42,989 nt of DNA, from contig JAOZIG010000039.1 of the NCBI GenBank assembly GCA_026014515.1, forward strand, positions 1-42,989, in the 5' to 3' direction. The DNA comes from Candidatus Bathyarchaeota archaeon (lineage in GTDB: Archaea; Thermoproteota; Bathyarchaeia; TCS64). Below, one piece after another: positions 15,848 through 24,824 of the stretch. The translations under genes were made by a program, and so were the position numbers. Position 1 is the first letter of the stretch. Every line of letters starts with the position of its first letter. The notes under the pieces are model-generated. The model saw nothing but the letters and a program-made list of their open reading frames with translations, searched no databases and had not been told where the DNA came from.

Positions 15848-15933
15848 ATTTTACGCGGTACTGGACTCCTGTATGAGTTTAAACTCACCTATTCGGGTTA
15901 ACGCTTTAATCAGGCTACGTCCCGTGTTCTTGT

Positions 15934-16383
15934 ATGTATCACTTCGGCTACGGCTCAAACCTGAATCAAGAGTTTCTACAACAGTACTTACCCAGTGCAC
16001 GGTTCGTGATGAAAGCGTATCTTCCCAACTATGAGGTGCAGTTCCGTTTCTGGAGTAAGAAACGGCAAGGCGGTATCAGCAGTATCATTGAGAAACCCGG
16101 AGGCTTAGTGCATGGGGTCATCTATGAATGCGATGAAAAAGAGATCAAGGAACTAGACATTCTTGAGAGCGTACCACAGGGGCTCTACAAGCGTGAAATA
16201 TTCAAGGTACTTGGCGAAGACGGGGAATGGCATGACGCTGATCTATACAGGGTAGCCAATCCAAAGGGGCCGTTCACACCCGCTAAGGGCTATGTTGAGC
16301 TTATGCTAACTGGAGCGAAGAAACATGGTCTTGATCCCGAGTACATCAAGGTGATTGAGGCTATCTATGAGCGCTCAATCTAA
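15934..16383 (+). CDS. Gamma-glutamylcyclotransferase (GGCT/AIG2)-fold protein
   Basis: A 149-residue protein. The N-terminal FGYGSNLNQEFL gives the diagnostic YGSN loop. The mid region GLVHGVIYECDEKEIKELDILESVPQGLYKRE has the family L-D-x-x-E and Tyr pattern, with Glu as the likely acid/base residue. Family members form 5-oxoproline from gamma-glutamyl amino acids or remove gamma-glutamylamines. It is convergent with the amidohydrolase; the coding ends overlap by 9 nt. Confidence 0.93.
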   Translation: MYHFGYGSNLNQEFLQQYLPSARFVMKAYLPNYEVQFRFWSKKRQGGISSIIEKPGGLVHGVIYECDEKEIKELDILESVPQGLYKREIFKVLGEDGEWHDADLYRVANPKGPFTPAKGYVELMLTGAKKHGLDPEYIKVIEAIYERSI

Positions 16384-18006
16384 GCTATAGACAACCTCGC
16401 CGTCAATTATTGTCTTCAAGACCTTTGCCTCAAGAATCTCCTCATGAGGCAGCGTAGTAATATCCCGATCCATTACTACAAAGTCCGCGAATTTACCCAC
16501 CTCTATCGAGCCTTTCTCGTTTTCTGTTCCCTCAAGGTATGCTGCGTTCCATGTGTATGCCCTGATTGCGTCTAGGATGGGGATGGCTTCTTCTTTACAG
16601 AGGTAGTTTCCGCTTCTGGATTTACGTGCTACACAGCCATAGATACCAGTCAGAGCATAGCTTGAGCCAAAGCCGTCGCTGTTTCCAGCGGCAACTATTC
16701 CATGGTCCCTGAAGCTCTTCATGGGGTAATATCCGCATAGTCTGTCTGGTCCCAGTGCCGCGATGTGGCTGTCTCCAATAGGGTAACAGAAACCGATGCT
16801 GGCGCTGATATTGACGCCAAGCTCCTTGAATCGTTTAAGCTGACGGGGAAGCACATATCCTGCGTGCTCTATTCTGTGTCTATGATCATCCCATGGTTTG
16901 ACCTTGAGAGCCTCCTCTATCGCATCAAGCGAGAGATCGATAGCTCGGTCTCCAATCGCGTGAATACACACCTGTAAGCCAGCTACATGACACCTTGTAA
17001 CCTCATCAACAAGCTCCTCACGGGTACACCTGATGATACCCTTGTTACCCGGATCATTGGAGTAATCCTCATACAAGGCAGCCGTGAGACTACCCATGGC
17101 TCCATCAGTACCCACCTTGACGCTGACCACCCTGAGCCTATCACTCCACTTGAATGGGGTGCGTAATCCCTGTCGAGCCAGATCGCTTGTAGCGTAGCCC
17201 TTGTATGGTGTCATGCCGTCTGACATTAACCCGATTCTGATGTTGAGTTTCTTGTCCTTGTCTAGTTTCTGATAAGCCAATGCCTGTGGTGCCTTGATAT
17301 GAGCCTCATGTATGCTGGTAAGACCCCAGCTAAGATACATCTCCTCCAGCACAGGCCAGTTCTCAGCAAGTATCTCCACCTCCTCCTCTGGAGTAGGTGA
17401 TGGGAAGAGTTCACGCACCATATCCATAGCTGCGATCTCATCAAGTCTACCTGTGGGTTCCCCGTTTGCGTCTCTTTCTATATTGCCACCCGGTGGCTGA
17501 GGAGTATCTTTGTTGATGCCTGCGAGCCCAAGCGCCATCGTGTTCGCTACCCCGTTGTGTCCACCTGCTCGTCCAAGATAGATGGGGTGTTTTGTTGATG
17601 CCTTGTCTAGATCGTGGCGGTTCGGGAACCGTATATCGCTCCACTGGGTCTCATCAAACCATGACCCGATTACCCATTCACCGGGTTTCTTGTTCTCCGC
17701 TTTAGCACGTAGGCCTTCGATTACTTCTTCTAGGCTTTTCATTGGTGCACAGTCTACCCAGTCAAGCTGTAGCCCTTTCCTGATACAGTGCTCATGTGTG
17801 TCAATGAAACCGGGGAGCAGTAGCTTGCCCTCCAAGTCGATTTTAGTGGTTTTTTCGTGGGCTAATGCAAATATTTCCTTGCTTGTCCCTACCTTGATTA
17901 TTTTTCCATCTCGGACGGCTACGGCTTCAGCTTCCGAGCCATCCTTGTCCACCGTGTATACTTTCCCGTTGTAGAGAATCATATCAGCTCCAAACACTTT
18001 ATCCAA
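16375..18006 (-). CDS. Amidohydrolase of the YtcJ/amidohydrolase-3 type
   Basis: A 543-residue metal-dependent hydrolase. It has GFIDTHEHCIRKG (the H-x-H zinc motif after strand 1), a mid region with DRAIDLSLDAIEEALK and HRHRIEHAG, the Asp-containing GNSDGFGSSYALTGIYG block, and the composite C-terminal beta domain GSIEVGKFADFVVMDRD. Substrates of the family include N-acyl amino acids and other amides. It starts at a TTG (18006); an ATG eight codons later is an alternative. It is divergent from the SGNH hydrolase. Confidence 0.93.
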   Translation of the reverse strand: MDKVFGADMILYNGKVYTVDKDGSEAEAVAVRDGKIIKVGTSKEIFALAHEKTTKIDLEGKLLLPGFIDTHEHCIRKGLQLDWVDCAPMKSLEEVIEGLRAKAENKKPGEWVIGSWFDETQWSDIRFPNRHDLDKASTKHPIYLGRAGGHNGVANTMALGLAGINKDTPQPPGGNIERDANGEPTGRLDEIAAMDMVRELFPSPTPEEEVEILAENWPVLEEMYLSWGLTSIHEAHIKAPQALAYQKLDKDKKLNIRIGLMSDGMTPYKGYATSDLARQGLRTPFKWSDRLRVVSVKVGTDGAMGSLTAALYEDYSNDPGNKGIIRCTREELVDEVTRCHVAGLQVCIHAIGDRAIDLSLDAIEEALKVKPWDDHRHRIEHAGYVLPRQLKRFKELGVNISASIGFCYPIGDSHIAALGPDRLCGYYPMKSFRDHGIVAAGNSDGFGSSYALTGIYGCVARKSRSGNYLCKEEAIPILDAIRAYTWNAAYLEGTENEKGSIEVGKFADFVVMDRDITTLPHEEILEAKVLKTIIDGEVVYSLD

Positions 18007-18036
18007 AAGAAGACACCCAAGAATCGAGTGTGATTA

Positions 18037-18049
18037 ACCTATATAATAC
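18037..18049. promoter_or_regulatory. TATA element shared by two divergent genes
   Basis: ACCTATATAATAC reads as a TATA box on both strands. It is 16-28 nt before the GTG of the SGNH gene and about 30-42 nt before the TTG of the amidohydrolase. Confidence 0.45.
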
Positions 18050-18064
18050 TCGCTCCATAGAACT

Positions 18065-18688
18065 GTGATCAATTTGAGCGACTGGATCGTCACAGTATTC
18101 CTCGGAGACAGTCTAACCACAGGATTCCAACAGGGACCAGGATATTTCCCACCCCGCTATTATCCCTTCACAAACATGCTGGAGTCGGCTCTAAGAAGAC
18201 AATTAACATCACTGGGCTCGGAGAGGGACTTGGTGATTGTTAATCAGGGAATGGACGGAGACAGCACAGGTGGGATGCTTCACCGGTTCAAAAGTAGTGT
18301 GGCGCCAGAGAACCCTGATGTGGTGCTCATTTGGGGTGGAATCAACGATCTAACCTCAAGACATCCTCCAGAGGATATTTTCCCGATTATTGTTGACCTA
18401 CTGGAGAATACTCAAGCGATTAACGCGGTGCCAATTTTGTTGAATGTGGCTCCTGTAGCTGGGCCTCATTTCAACGAGACTATTATGGAGCTTAACGAGC
18501 TTACTGAAAACTACTGTAATGAGCATGGTGTCAGGTTTGTTGATGTTTTCAAGCTGTTGGTGGATGATGAGGGTAAGCTCGCTGATGAGTTTTCCAATGA
18601 TGGTGTTCACCTTAGCATCAGGGCGTATCAGAAACTCATACCAGTCTTGTTCAACGTGATAATGGAATCTATATCCGAACTCATCTAA
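18065..18688 (+). CDS. SGNH/GDSL-type esterase/lipase family hydrolase
   Basis: A 207-residue protein. Block I is FLGDSLTTGF (Ser nucleophile), block III WGGINDLT (Gly-x-Asn-Asp oxyanion), and block V NDGVHLSIRAYQ (catalytic Asp and His). It is a monomeric cytosolic esterase of unknown substrate. Start is a GTG at 18065 (a TTG 9 nt later is possible). Confidence 0.94.
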   Translation: MINLSDWIVTVFLGDSLTTGFQQGPGYFPPRYYPFTNMLESALRRQLTSLGSERDLVIVNQGMDGDSTGGMLHRFKSSVAPENPDVVLIWGGINDLTSRHPPEDIFPIIVDLLENTQAINAVPILLNVAPVAGPHFNETIMELNELTENYCNEHGVRFVDVFKLLVDDEGKLADEFSNDGVHLSIRAYQKLIPVLFNVIMESISELI

Positions 18689-18698
18689 CTCGCGCAGC

Positions 18699-18706
18699 AT
18701 TTATAA
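18699..18706 (+). promoter_or_regulatory. TATA box for S26e
   Basis: ATTTATAA lies 34-41 nt before the GTG at 18740, leaving a short leader with a GGTGAGG ribosome-binding-like site at about 18727-18733. Confidence 0.5.
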
Positions 18707-18739
18707 CGGACTTCAGTATATCCGTGGTGAGGCTTGGAA

Positions 18740-19048
18740 GTGACCAAGAAAAGAAGCAGCGGAGGACGCAGCAAGGGAGGGAAAGGGCGATCCGGCATGG
18801 TCCAATGCAGCTATTGCGGCGCCCAAGTACCACGAGATAAGGCTAAACGCCAGACTAAGTACACGAGTCTTGTGGACTCAAGAATCTTAAAGGAACTTCG
18901 TGATCAGGGAGCGAGTGTAAACCGCACCAAGACCACCAAGTATCTCTGTATCAGCTGCGCGGTTCACCGCGGTGTAGTAAACATCCGGAGCAAGGAAGAT
19001 CGTAAGTATGTTCCACGTCGCCGGAGACCAAGAAGAAGTAGTAGTTAA
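18740..19048 (+). CDS. rps26e: Small ribosomal subunit protein S26e
   Basis: About 102 residues. The sequence matches eukaryotic/archaeal S26e: a basic glycine-rich start (KKRSSGGRSKGGKGRSG), VQCSYCGAQVPRDKAKR, and YLCISCAVHRGVVNIRSKEDRK, so the C-x-x-C pairs for zinc are intact, then an Arg-rich tail. S26e sits at the mRNA exit channel of the small subunit. It occurs in Asgard and many TACK archaea but not in most Euryarchaeota, a useful taxonomic clue. Start is GTG at 18740 or TTG two codons upstream. Confidence 0.97.
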   Translation: MTKKRSSGGRSKGGKGRSGMVQCSYCGAQVPRDKAKRQTKYTSLVDSRILKELRDQGASVNRTKTTKYLCISCAVHRGVVNIRSKEDRKYVPRRRRPRRSSS

Positions 19049-19050
19049 TC

Positions 19051-19650
19051 CTACTTTTTCTCTATCATTTTTTTAAAGTAAGTTATTCTCTGAACCACAG
19101 TGATTAGTGCCAATACGGCTAGTATGATTATACTGTAATTCAAGACCGGTGGATACCAGAAAGACATAATACTACAGATGCTCAGGAAGGTCATCCGCTC
19201 GGCGCGCTCAGCTAAACCAATCCCCGCCATCTTAACACCCTCCATCTCGGCACGAGCCCTTGTATAACTCACAAGCATTGAGGCGAATAGGGTTACTAAT
19301 CCAATGACTTGGTTACAGAGACCCGCGACTATTATGCCTGTATAGATTACCGCGTCACTGTATCGATCAATTACGCTGTCAAAGAAGCCCCCAAACCGTG
19401 TAACCTTTCCAGTACTACGGGCGAGTACTCCATCAACGGCGTCTACCAGTCCAGAAACCGTGATAAGAACCCCGGCATAGACTAAGAAAACCCTGTTACC
19501 CGGCACCAAGAAAAACAAGTAACCCGTAACAGTGGCTAGTACGCCTCCAAGGACGGTTAGCATATTGGGTGTGATGCCTAGTTTACCAAGGGGGGTTACA
19601 GCTGACTTGACTGTTGCCTCGAACTGTTTCTTGAGCTTGCTTGAGACCAA
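19051..19650 (-). CDS. CDP-alcohol phosphatidyltransferase (archaetidylinositol-phosphate synthase-like)
   Basis: A 199-residue membrane enzyme. The CDP-alcohol motif D-x2-D-G-x2-A-R-x8-G-x3-D-x3-D is complete in DAVDGVLARSTGKVTRFGG followed by FFDSVIDRYSD. Six hydrophobic segments follow the family layout. It transfers a phosphatidyl or archaetidyl group from a CDP-linked ether lipid to an alcohol such as inositol-1-phosphate or glycerol phosphate; which one cannot be told. The start is TTG at 19650, with no ATG before the conserved core. It lies 35 nt downstream of the FAD oxidoreductase gene on the same strand. Confidence 0.93.
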   Translation of the reverse strand: MVSSKLKKQFEATVKSAVTPLGKLGITPNMLTVLGGVLATVTGYLFFLVPGNRVFLVYAGVLITVSGLVDAVDGVLARSTGKVTRFGGFFDSVIDRYSDAVIYTGIIVAGLCNQVIGLVTLFASMLVSYTRARAEMEGVKMAGIGLAERAERMTFLSICSIMSFWYPPVLNYSIIILAVLALITVVQRITYFKKMIEKK

Positions 19651-19685
19651 TTTCTGGGGAAAAGAAGCTAAGCCTCGGTAAAAGC

Positions 19686-20981
19686 TTATCCTAGACGCTC
19701 AGCGATACCCTCCGCCGCGACGAGCCCAGTTGCTGCCGCTCCAATGATTCCCCTGCTTACTCCTGCACCATCCCCCGCTACGTAGAGGTTAGGTATCCTT
19801 GTTCTGAGCTGTTTATCGGTGGCTATTCGCATGGCGTAGAACTTTATTTCTGGACCATAGAGTAGTGTGCTGTCGCTGTTGATGCCGGGCATTACCTTGT
19901 CCAGCATCTCTAAGCCCTCTGTGAGGTCTGTGATGATTCTTTGGGGGAACGCCATGGTGAGGTCTCCCGGGGTTACATCTCTGAGGGTAGGTGATACGTG
20001 GCTTCTGTCGATACGTTCCCATGTACTCCGTTGGTGTTTACGCAAGTCTCCAAGTCTTTGGAGTATCGGCTTATGTCCTCCCAGCGTGTTTGCGAGCTGC
20101 GCTATCCTGTGTCCATAGACTGTGGTGTTTTCCAGTGGCTGTGTTAGGCTCATACGTGTTAGGAGCGCGAAGTTTGTGTTTCGGCTCTTTGTGTCTCTCA
20201 TGCTGTGTCCGTTTGCTCCGAATAATCCGTCGCCGTAGGGTTCTCTTACGACGAACCCGGCAGGGCATACGCAGAATGTTCTGACAAAGTCGTCGTAGCT
20301 TGGGGTGTACATGTGGAATTTGGGGTCCCAGCATCCGTAGCCGTGGATTACCTCGTCCATTACCTCGTTGGGTACCTCGACTCTGACGCCAATATCTATG
20401 GGGTTATACTTCATGGGAACATTGTTTTTGTTCATCTGGTCTATTAGCCACTGGCTGCCTATCCTACCGGGTGCTAGGAGCACTGTATCAGCGGGGAAGG
20501 TCTCGTCATCGTTGACTACGGCGGTTACTTTTCCATCCTTGACTATGATGTCGTTTGCACTTGTCTTGAGTCTGATATCGACGCCGTTATCCAGTAGGTG
20601 TTTCTGCATTCGTGCCATCACATCAGGTAGATAATCGGAGCCAATGTGGTTCTGCTCTATCTTGACGAACTTGATGCCGGCTTTGCTTGCCTCTGTTTCT
20701 AGTTTCTTCAAGCCCTCCTCGTCGCTGTGTGCCATCTCGACGCCTAGTTCTGTGAAGCTGTCTCTGATCTGGTATGTGAGTTTCCATGCTTCTTCTGGTG
20801 TCATGAACTCTGTGAGGTCTCCACCGATCTGGGGGTGGAAGTTGAGTTTGCCGTCGCTGTGGAGTCCGCTGCCTCCTACGAAGTTTCTTTTTTCGAGAAT
20901 TGTGACGCTGTGGTTTTTCCCTAGTCTGTGGGCTGCCCATAATCCGGCTGGTCCGGCTCCGACGATAACGATCTTGCTCAA
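19686..20981 (-). CDS. FAD-dependent oxidoreductase (COG2509-like)
   Basis: A 431-residue flavoprotein. The N-terminal Rossmann motif is IVIVGAGPAGLWAAHRL (G-x-G-x-x-G), followed by EKRNFVGGSGLHSDGKL. A second dinucleotide region is VLLAPGRIGSQWL, and the C-terminal FAD motif is LYVAGDGAGVSRGIIGAAATGLVAAEGI. The layout fits the uncharacterised FAD-dependent dehydrogenase family COG2509. The start codon is TTG. It forms a probable operon with the CDP-alcohol transferase, which could indicate a lipid-reductase role (inference). Confidence 0.92.
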   Translation of the reverse strand: MSKIVIVGAGPAGLWAAHRLGKNHSVTILEKRNFVGGSGLHSDGKLNFHPQIGGDLTEFMTPEEAWKLTYQIRDSFTELGVEMAHSDEEGLKKLETEASKAGIKFVKIEQNHIGSDYLPDVMARMQKHLLDNGVDIRLKTSANDIIVKDGKVTAVVNDDETFPADTVLLAPGRIGSQWLIDQMNKNNVPMKYNPIDIGVRVEVPNEVMDEVIHGYGCWDPKFHMYTPSYDDFVRTFCVCPAGFVVREPYGDGLFGANGHSMRDTKSRNTNFALLTRMSLTQPLENTTVYGHRIAQLANTLGGHKPILQRLGDLRKHQRSTWERIDRSHVSPTLRDVTPGDLTMAFPQRIITDLTEGLEMLDKVMPGINSDSTLLYGPEIKFYAMRIATDKQLRTRIPNLYVAGDGAGVSRGIIGAAATGLVAAEGIAERLG

Positions 20982-21155
20982 TGGTTACCGTTGTTATTGC
21001 TCCTTTTCTAGCCTTTTAGGAGTATCGATTGGTTACTCTGTTTCCTTGGTGCTGATTAACCGGGGCTCTGGTAGGGATCAAGATCGAAAAGAAGCCTTTC
21101 TGGGCTATCTTAGCTGCTTGGAGCCTGTATTAGGGCGGAGACGTTGATACCCCCT

Positions 21156-21164
21156 CCCCCCCCC
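21156..21164. repeat. Run of nine C, at the stop codon of the minus-strand gene
   Basis: Nine C (G on the minus strand), with CCCC and a T before it, so the minus strand reads G9-A-G4 immediately after the TAG stop of the membrane protein gene. Confidence 0.85.
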
Positions 21165-21751
21165 TATGGTGGGGGTTTGAGAAGTTGCCTGTATCCCTGC
21201 ATATCCCAGTAGATGAGTAACATAACAGGGATCATGATCACCAAGACATACATCATCACAGCGTCTAACGTGACGCTCCAGAGGAACCAGATCACTACAC
21301 ACGAGAAAATAAAATAAATTCCTAGTTGTCTGACCCTGAGTGAGACTTTCTGCCCGAGTATGTCTGGTGGGAATAGTTCAATCCAGATTGAGTTTGTAAC
21401 CTCTACTCCAAGTTCCTTATAGAGTTCCAGTAGCTTGGTTCCCCAGTAGATGTATCCCTTTGTCTTTTTCCCATGAAGTGTCTGGGTTATCGTGATGTTT
21501 ACATGTATGTTTTCATCGAATCCAGAGATTCTTATCTGTATGTTCTTGGGTAGACTATCCGTTGGTCCTGTACTATATTGTAAGACCTCTGCGTTGTAGT
21601 ATGCCTCAAGGTCTGTGGGTGGGTTTTCTTTTGTTACACTTAATCCGTTGAAACGAAGCCAGACGTTAATGGTATCATAAACCTCTTCAACGGTGCCTTG
21701 ACGCACTATTATGCTCTGATTGTAGGGGACTGTTCTTGTGAACACGTGCAC
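21164..21751 (-). CDS. Hypothetical membrane protein with two C-terminal membrane segments
   Basis: A 195-residue protein. Residues 1-140 are soluble, mixed alpha/beta. Residues about 143-185 form two hydrophobic segments (LGIYFIFSCVVIWFLWSV and AVMMYVLVIMIPVMLLIYW), and it ends in a short KPPP tail. I do not recognise a family. The stop codon abuts the C/G tract. It is followed upstream, on the same strand, by the XRE-CBS gene at a gap of 38 nt. Confidence 0.8.
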   Translation of the reverse strand: MHVFTRTVPYNQSIIVRQGTVEEVYDTINVWLRFNGLSVTKENPPTDLEAYYNAEVLQYSTGPTDSLPKNIQIRISGFDENIHVNITITQTLHGKKTKGYIYWGTKLLELYKELGVEVTNSIWIELFPPDILGQKVSLRVRQLGIYFIFSCVVIWFLWSVTLDAVMMYVLVIMIPVMLLIYWDMQGYRQLLKPPP

Positions 21752-21789
21752 TCAGTATCTGTTATTGTAAGGTGAAATAAATCATACGC

Positions 21790-22422
21790 TCATAACGCTA
21801 ATTGAAGCAGTTCTCTCCGAGTAATCATTCCAGTTATCTTCTCTCGTTTTTTCAACAAGACCGCGTTCTCGTTCATGAGTACCTGAAATATCTCATGGAG
21901 CGATGCGTCTTCCGAGTACTCGGGAATGTTTTCCAGTAACCCCGTCTCATCTATAGTCAACTCCTTGAATCTCATAATCCAAGTCTCGGTTGGCTCGTTT
22001 TCAGGTGGGAAAAGAAAACCATGTAACAGTGTTGGAAGAGTTACTACCCCGATATATCCTTCCTCTGATCTAACGATGACCTGCTGAAGCCGGTGTTCAA
22101 ACATTTTGTCTGCAAGGTCTTTGACCCTGTCCTTGTTTGATGCCCATATTATCTGTTCGCTTGGTATCATGAGCGTTGTGACTGGGACATTCTTGGGGAT
22201 TGATGAGAACCTGCTTGCTAGGTACATCATGAGGCTGTGTGCCTCATCGTATAGGAGTCTGCGGTTTCCGCTGAGGAGTTTGGAGACCTGTGACTGGGAT
22301 AATCCTATTTCTTCTCCTAGTTCTAGTTCGCTTATATTGTGTTCTCTGCGTCTTTCCTGTATCTCGTATAGTAGGGATTCCTTTGATGGGATTCGTGTGG
22401 GGTGGTGGGCGTCACTACTCAT
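21790..22422 (-). CDS. XRE-type helix-turn-helix plus CBS-pair protein
   Basis: A 210-residue protein. Residues 15-70 form a HTH (LLYEIQERRREHNISELELGEEIGLSQSQVSKLLSGNRR). Residues 80-210 form a CBS pair (IPSEQIIWASNKDRVKDLADKMFEHRLQQVIVRSEEGYIGVVT ... EIFQVLMNENAVLLKKREKITGMITRRELL), so DNA binding may be controlled by an adenosyl ligand. It resembles the archaeal COG3620 type. It is divergent from the MFS gene; the 53-bp spacer is AT-rich and likely holds both promoters. Confidence 0.92.
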   Translation of the reverse strand: MSSDAHHPTRIPSKESLLYEIQERRREHNISELELGEEIGLSQSQVSKLLSGNRRLLYDEAHSLMMYLASRFSSIPKNVPVTTLMIPSEQIIWASNKDRVKDLADKMFEHRLQQVIVRSEEGYIGVVTLPTLLHGFLFPPENEPTETWIMRFKELTIDETGLLENIPEYSEDASLHEIFQVLMNENAVLLKKREKITGMITRRELLQLAL

Positions 22423-22475
22423 ATTCTAAAATCGAATATCTATATAATTAAGTATTCTCAAACCACGCAACTGGT

Positions 22476-23747
22476 ATGGAAACACAGGAGAAAAACATCA
22501 AAGGCTTCATGCTAATCTACTCAGGACAGATATTCTCACTATTCGGCTCATCACTGGTAAGATTCGCACTCATATGGTGGCTAACACAACTAACAGGATC
22601 AGCACAGGTACTTGCTACAGCTAGTCTGATGGCGTTTCTCCCAGACCTAGTCATCGGTCCATTTGCTGGGGTTCTTGTTGATCGTCTTGACCGGAAAAAG
22701 ATAATGATCGCAGCAGATGGATTCACAGCGCTAGCAACAGGCGTCTTGGCTATACTGTACTTAAGGGGAAGCCTTGAGGTGACGTATGTTTATGGGCTTC
22801 TTCTCGCAAGAAGCCTTGGGACTGCCTTTCATTTCCCAGCTATGGAGTCATCCATCGCTCTCATGGTCCCAAAGAATCAGCTTCAACGAGTCTCAGGTCT
22901 AAAGCAGAGTGTTAATGGGTTGATCAACATCGTTGGTCCTCCTGTTAGCGCGTTTCTTATCGCATTCCTTCCACTGGAGTGGATACTAGCCATAGATATT
23001 GTAACCGCGTTGGTCGCTATTCTGCCCTTACTGGTAACGAGTATTCCCAGTCCAGAGAACAAGGATAAGCGCATAACCGTATCATCTGTTCTCTCTGACT
23101 TTAAGGCAGGGTTCGATTTTCTGTTGGGTTGGAAGAGTCTGCTATTATTTGCTCTCATGATTATGCTTGTGCATATCGTTGTGATTCCCGCAATGTCCTT
23201 GATGCCTCTTCTCGTTACTGACATATTTGGAGGCGAGGCAACAGAGTTCGCCCTTATAGAATCTGTATTCGGTGTGGGCGTATTAATCGGTGGATTAACC
23301 TTGACTGCTTGGGGTGGCTTCCGTAAAAAAACCAAGACCATCATCTCCTCCCTCATCCTCTGTGGCGTCGGGTTCCTCATAGTCTGGATGGCACCAAGTG
23401 CCCAGTTTTACATCGGGATACTTGGTACATTCATATTCGCTTTTTCCGTAAGCATCGTCGCGGCATCAATCGGGGCACTTCAACAAACAGTGATCCCTTC
23501 TGAGATACAGGGGCGAGTATTCACATTGATCAGAAGTGCAACAAACGCCATGCCTGCCTTGGGGCTGGCTATTGCTGGTCCTATAACGGAGAGTATTGGG
23601 ATCAAGTCTTGGTATCTTGCTGGTGGATTGGTGTTCATCATTGTTGGGGTTGCTGCTGGGTTGATCAGGGATGTACGGGATATTGAGGAGCAAAGAGTAC
23701 ATGGTGATGTGTTTGAGGCTCAGAAACAGCATCAGCATTTACCTTGA
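22476..23747 (+). CDS. MFS transporter (MFS_3/enterobactin-exporter-like)
   Basis: A 423-residue protein with twelve hydrophobic segments. It starts FMLIYSGQIFSLFGSSLVRFALIWWLTQLTGSAQVLA and has the motif A version GPFAGVLVDRLDRKKIMIAAD and the second-half ALQQTVIPSEIQGRVFTLIRSATNAMPALGLAIAGP, all typical of MFS_3 exporters of macrolides or siderophores. Substrate unknown. A TATA-like element at about 22437-22448 lies 28-39 nt before the ATG. Divergence from the XRE-CBS regulator suggests control by it (inference). Confidence 0.92.
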   Translation: METQEKNIKGFMLIYSGQIFSLFGSSLVRFALIWWLTQLTGSAQVLATASLMAFLPDLVIGPFAGVLVDRLDRKKIMIAADGFTALATGVLAILYLRGSLEVTYVYGLLLARSLGTAFHFPAMESSIALMVPKNQLQRVSGLKQSVNGLINIVGPPVSAFLIAFLPLEWILAIDIVTALVAILPLLVTSIPSPENKDKRITVSSVLSDFKAGFDFLLGWKSLLLFALMIMLVHIVVIPAMSLMPLLVTDIFGGEATEFALIESVFGVGVLIGGLTLTAWGGFRKKTKTIISSLILCGVGFLIVWMAPSAQFYIGILGTFIFAFSVSIVAASIGALQQTVIPSEIQGRVFTLIRSATNAMPALGLAIAGPITESIGIKSWYLAGGLVFIIVGVAAGLIRDVRDIEEQRVHGDVFEAQKQHQHLP

Positions 23748-23816
23748 TTAGTTAGATTGGAATCCTAGTTTAGTATTGCACCGCTCCAATAATTTTGCTT
23801 ATTTTTGTTAAAAACC

Positions 23817-23828
23817 TCTTAAATATCG
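23817..23828 (+). promoter_or_regulatory. Possible TATA element of purC
   Basis: CTTAAATATCGG lies about 46-57 nt before the ATG at 23874, so a leader of roughly 20 nt is implied. Confidence 0.4.
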
Positions 23829-23873
23829 GTATGATATGTTGCTATGCGTGTAAGGATTCCTTTGGTGCATTAA

Positions 23874-24824
23874 ATGAAAGACAGTATGATAGTTGATAGC
23901 CCCCTCAACTTGGGGAAAATAGAGGTTCTAAGAGCCTCAGACATGTTCAACGGAGACCCAGAGCCCAGAAGAGGAAAAGTAAGAGACGTCTACGACATGG
24001 GCGACCACATGTACATCGTCACAACAGACAGAATAAGCGCCTTTGACGTAGTCTACCCTACACTTATCCCACACAAAGGACCAAGCCTCCACGCCCTGAG
24101 CCTATTCTGGTTCAAGGAAACAGAGGACATAATCAAAAACCACCTACTCGAAGTAGTTGACGAACGCACAGTCAAAGTCGTTAAAGCGAAACGCGTTGAC
24201 GTAGAGTGGGTGTGCAGAGCATACCTCTACGGCTCCGCATGGAGAGCATACAACAAGGGAGCAAGAACCATCAGCGGAGTAAATCTACCCGATGGACTAG
24301 TTATGGCTGAGGAGTTACCCGAGGTTATACTGACCCCCACCACCAAGGAAGACAGCGGACACGACTTGGAGATCAGCAAAGCTGAGGCAATCGAGAGAGG
24401 TCTCAGCACCAAGGACGAGTGGGAGCTACTTGAGGAAGCCACATTCAAGCTATTCGAGCGGTATCAGCAGGTCTCAAAGAAACACGGATTAATTATACCC
24501 GACTTTAAGCTAGAGTTCGGCACTGTAGGCGACGAGTACATCCAGATCGATGAACCGCCAACCCACGACAGTGCACGATACTGGGCAACGCAATTCTACG
24601 AGCCCGGTAAACCACAGGAAGCCACATGCCTAGACAAGGAGTTCCTAAGAAGCTACCTACGAAACATCGGCTACATGGGTGATGGACCACCACCAACTAT
24701 ACCCGCTCCAGTTGTACGTGAGGTAAGCAAGCGCTGTATCGCATCATACAAGGTGCTCAGCGGACAAGCCAAGCTTGAAGATTTCAACCTAAAGACCGTA
24801 GACCAGGTAATGGAGGAGCTATAG
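23874..24824 (+). CDS. purC: Phosphoribosylaminoimidazole-succinocarboxamide synthase (SAICAR synthetase)
   Basis: A 316-residue protein. It has the signature GKVRDVYDMGDHMYIVTTDRISAFDVV, the RAYLYGSAWRAYNKG block, ILTPTTKEDSGHD, LIIPDFKLEFG and DSARYW near the C-terminus (IQIDEPPTHDSARYW). It ligates aspartate to CAIR with ATP in purine synthesis. Its stop shares one base with the GTG of purF, so the two are co-translated. Confidence 0.98.
   Translation: MKDSMIVDSPLNLGKIEVLRASDMFNGDPEPRRGKVRDVYDMGDHMYIVTTDRISAFDVVYPTLIPHKGPSLHALSLFWFKETEDIIKNHLLEVVDERTVKVVKAKRVDVEWVCRAYLYGSAWRAYNKGARTISGVNLPDGLVMAEELPEVILTPTTKEDSGHDLEISKAEAIERGLSTKDEWELLEEATFKLFERYQQVSKKHGLIIPDFKLEFGTVGDEYIQIDEPPTHDSARYWATQFYEPGKPQEATCLDKEFLRSYLRNIGYMGDGPPPTIPAPVVREVSKRCIASYKVLSGQAKLEDFNLKTVDQVMEEL

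Noticed and set aside
20982..21163. Possible structured RNA between the FAD gene and the C-run
   Set aside because: No recognisable RNA class or clear stem; composition is unremarkable. Nothing is claimed for this spacer.
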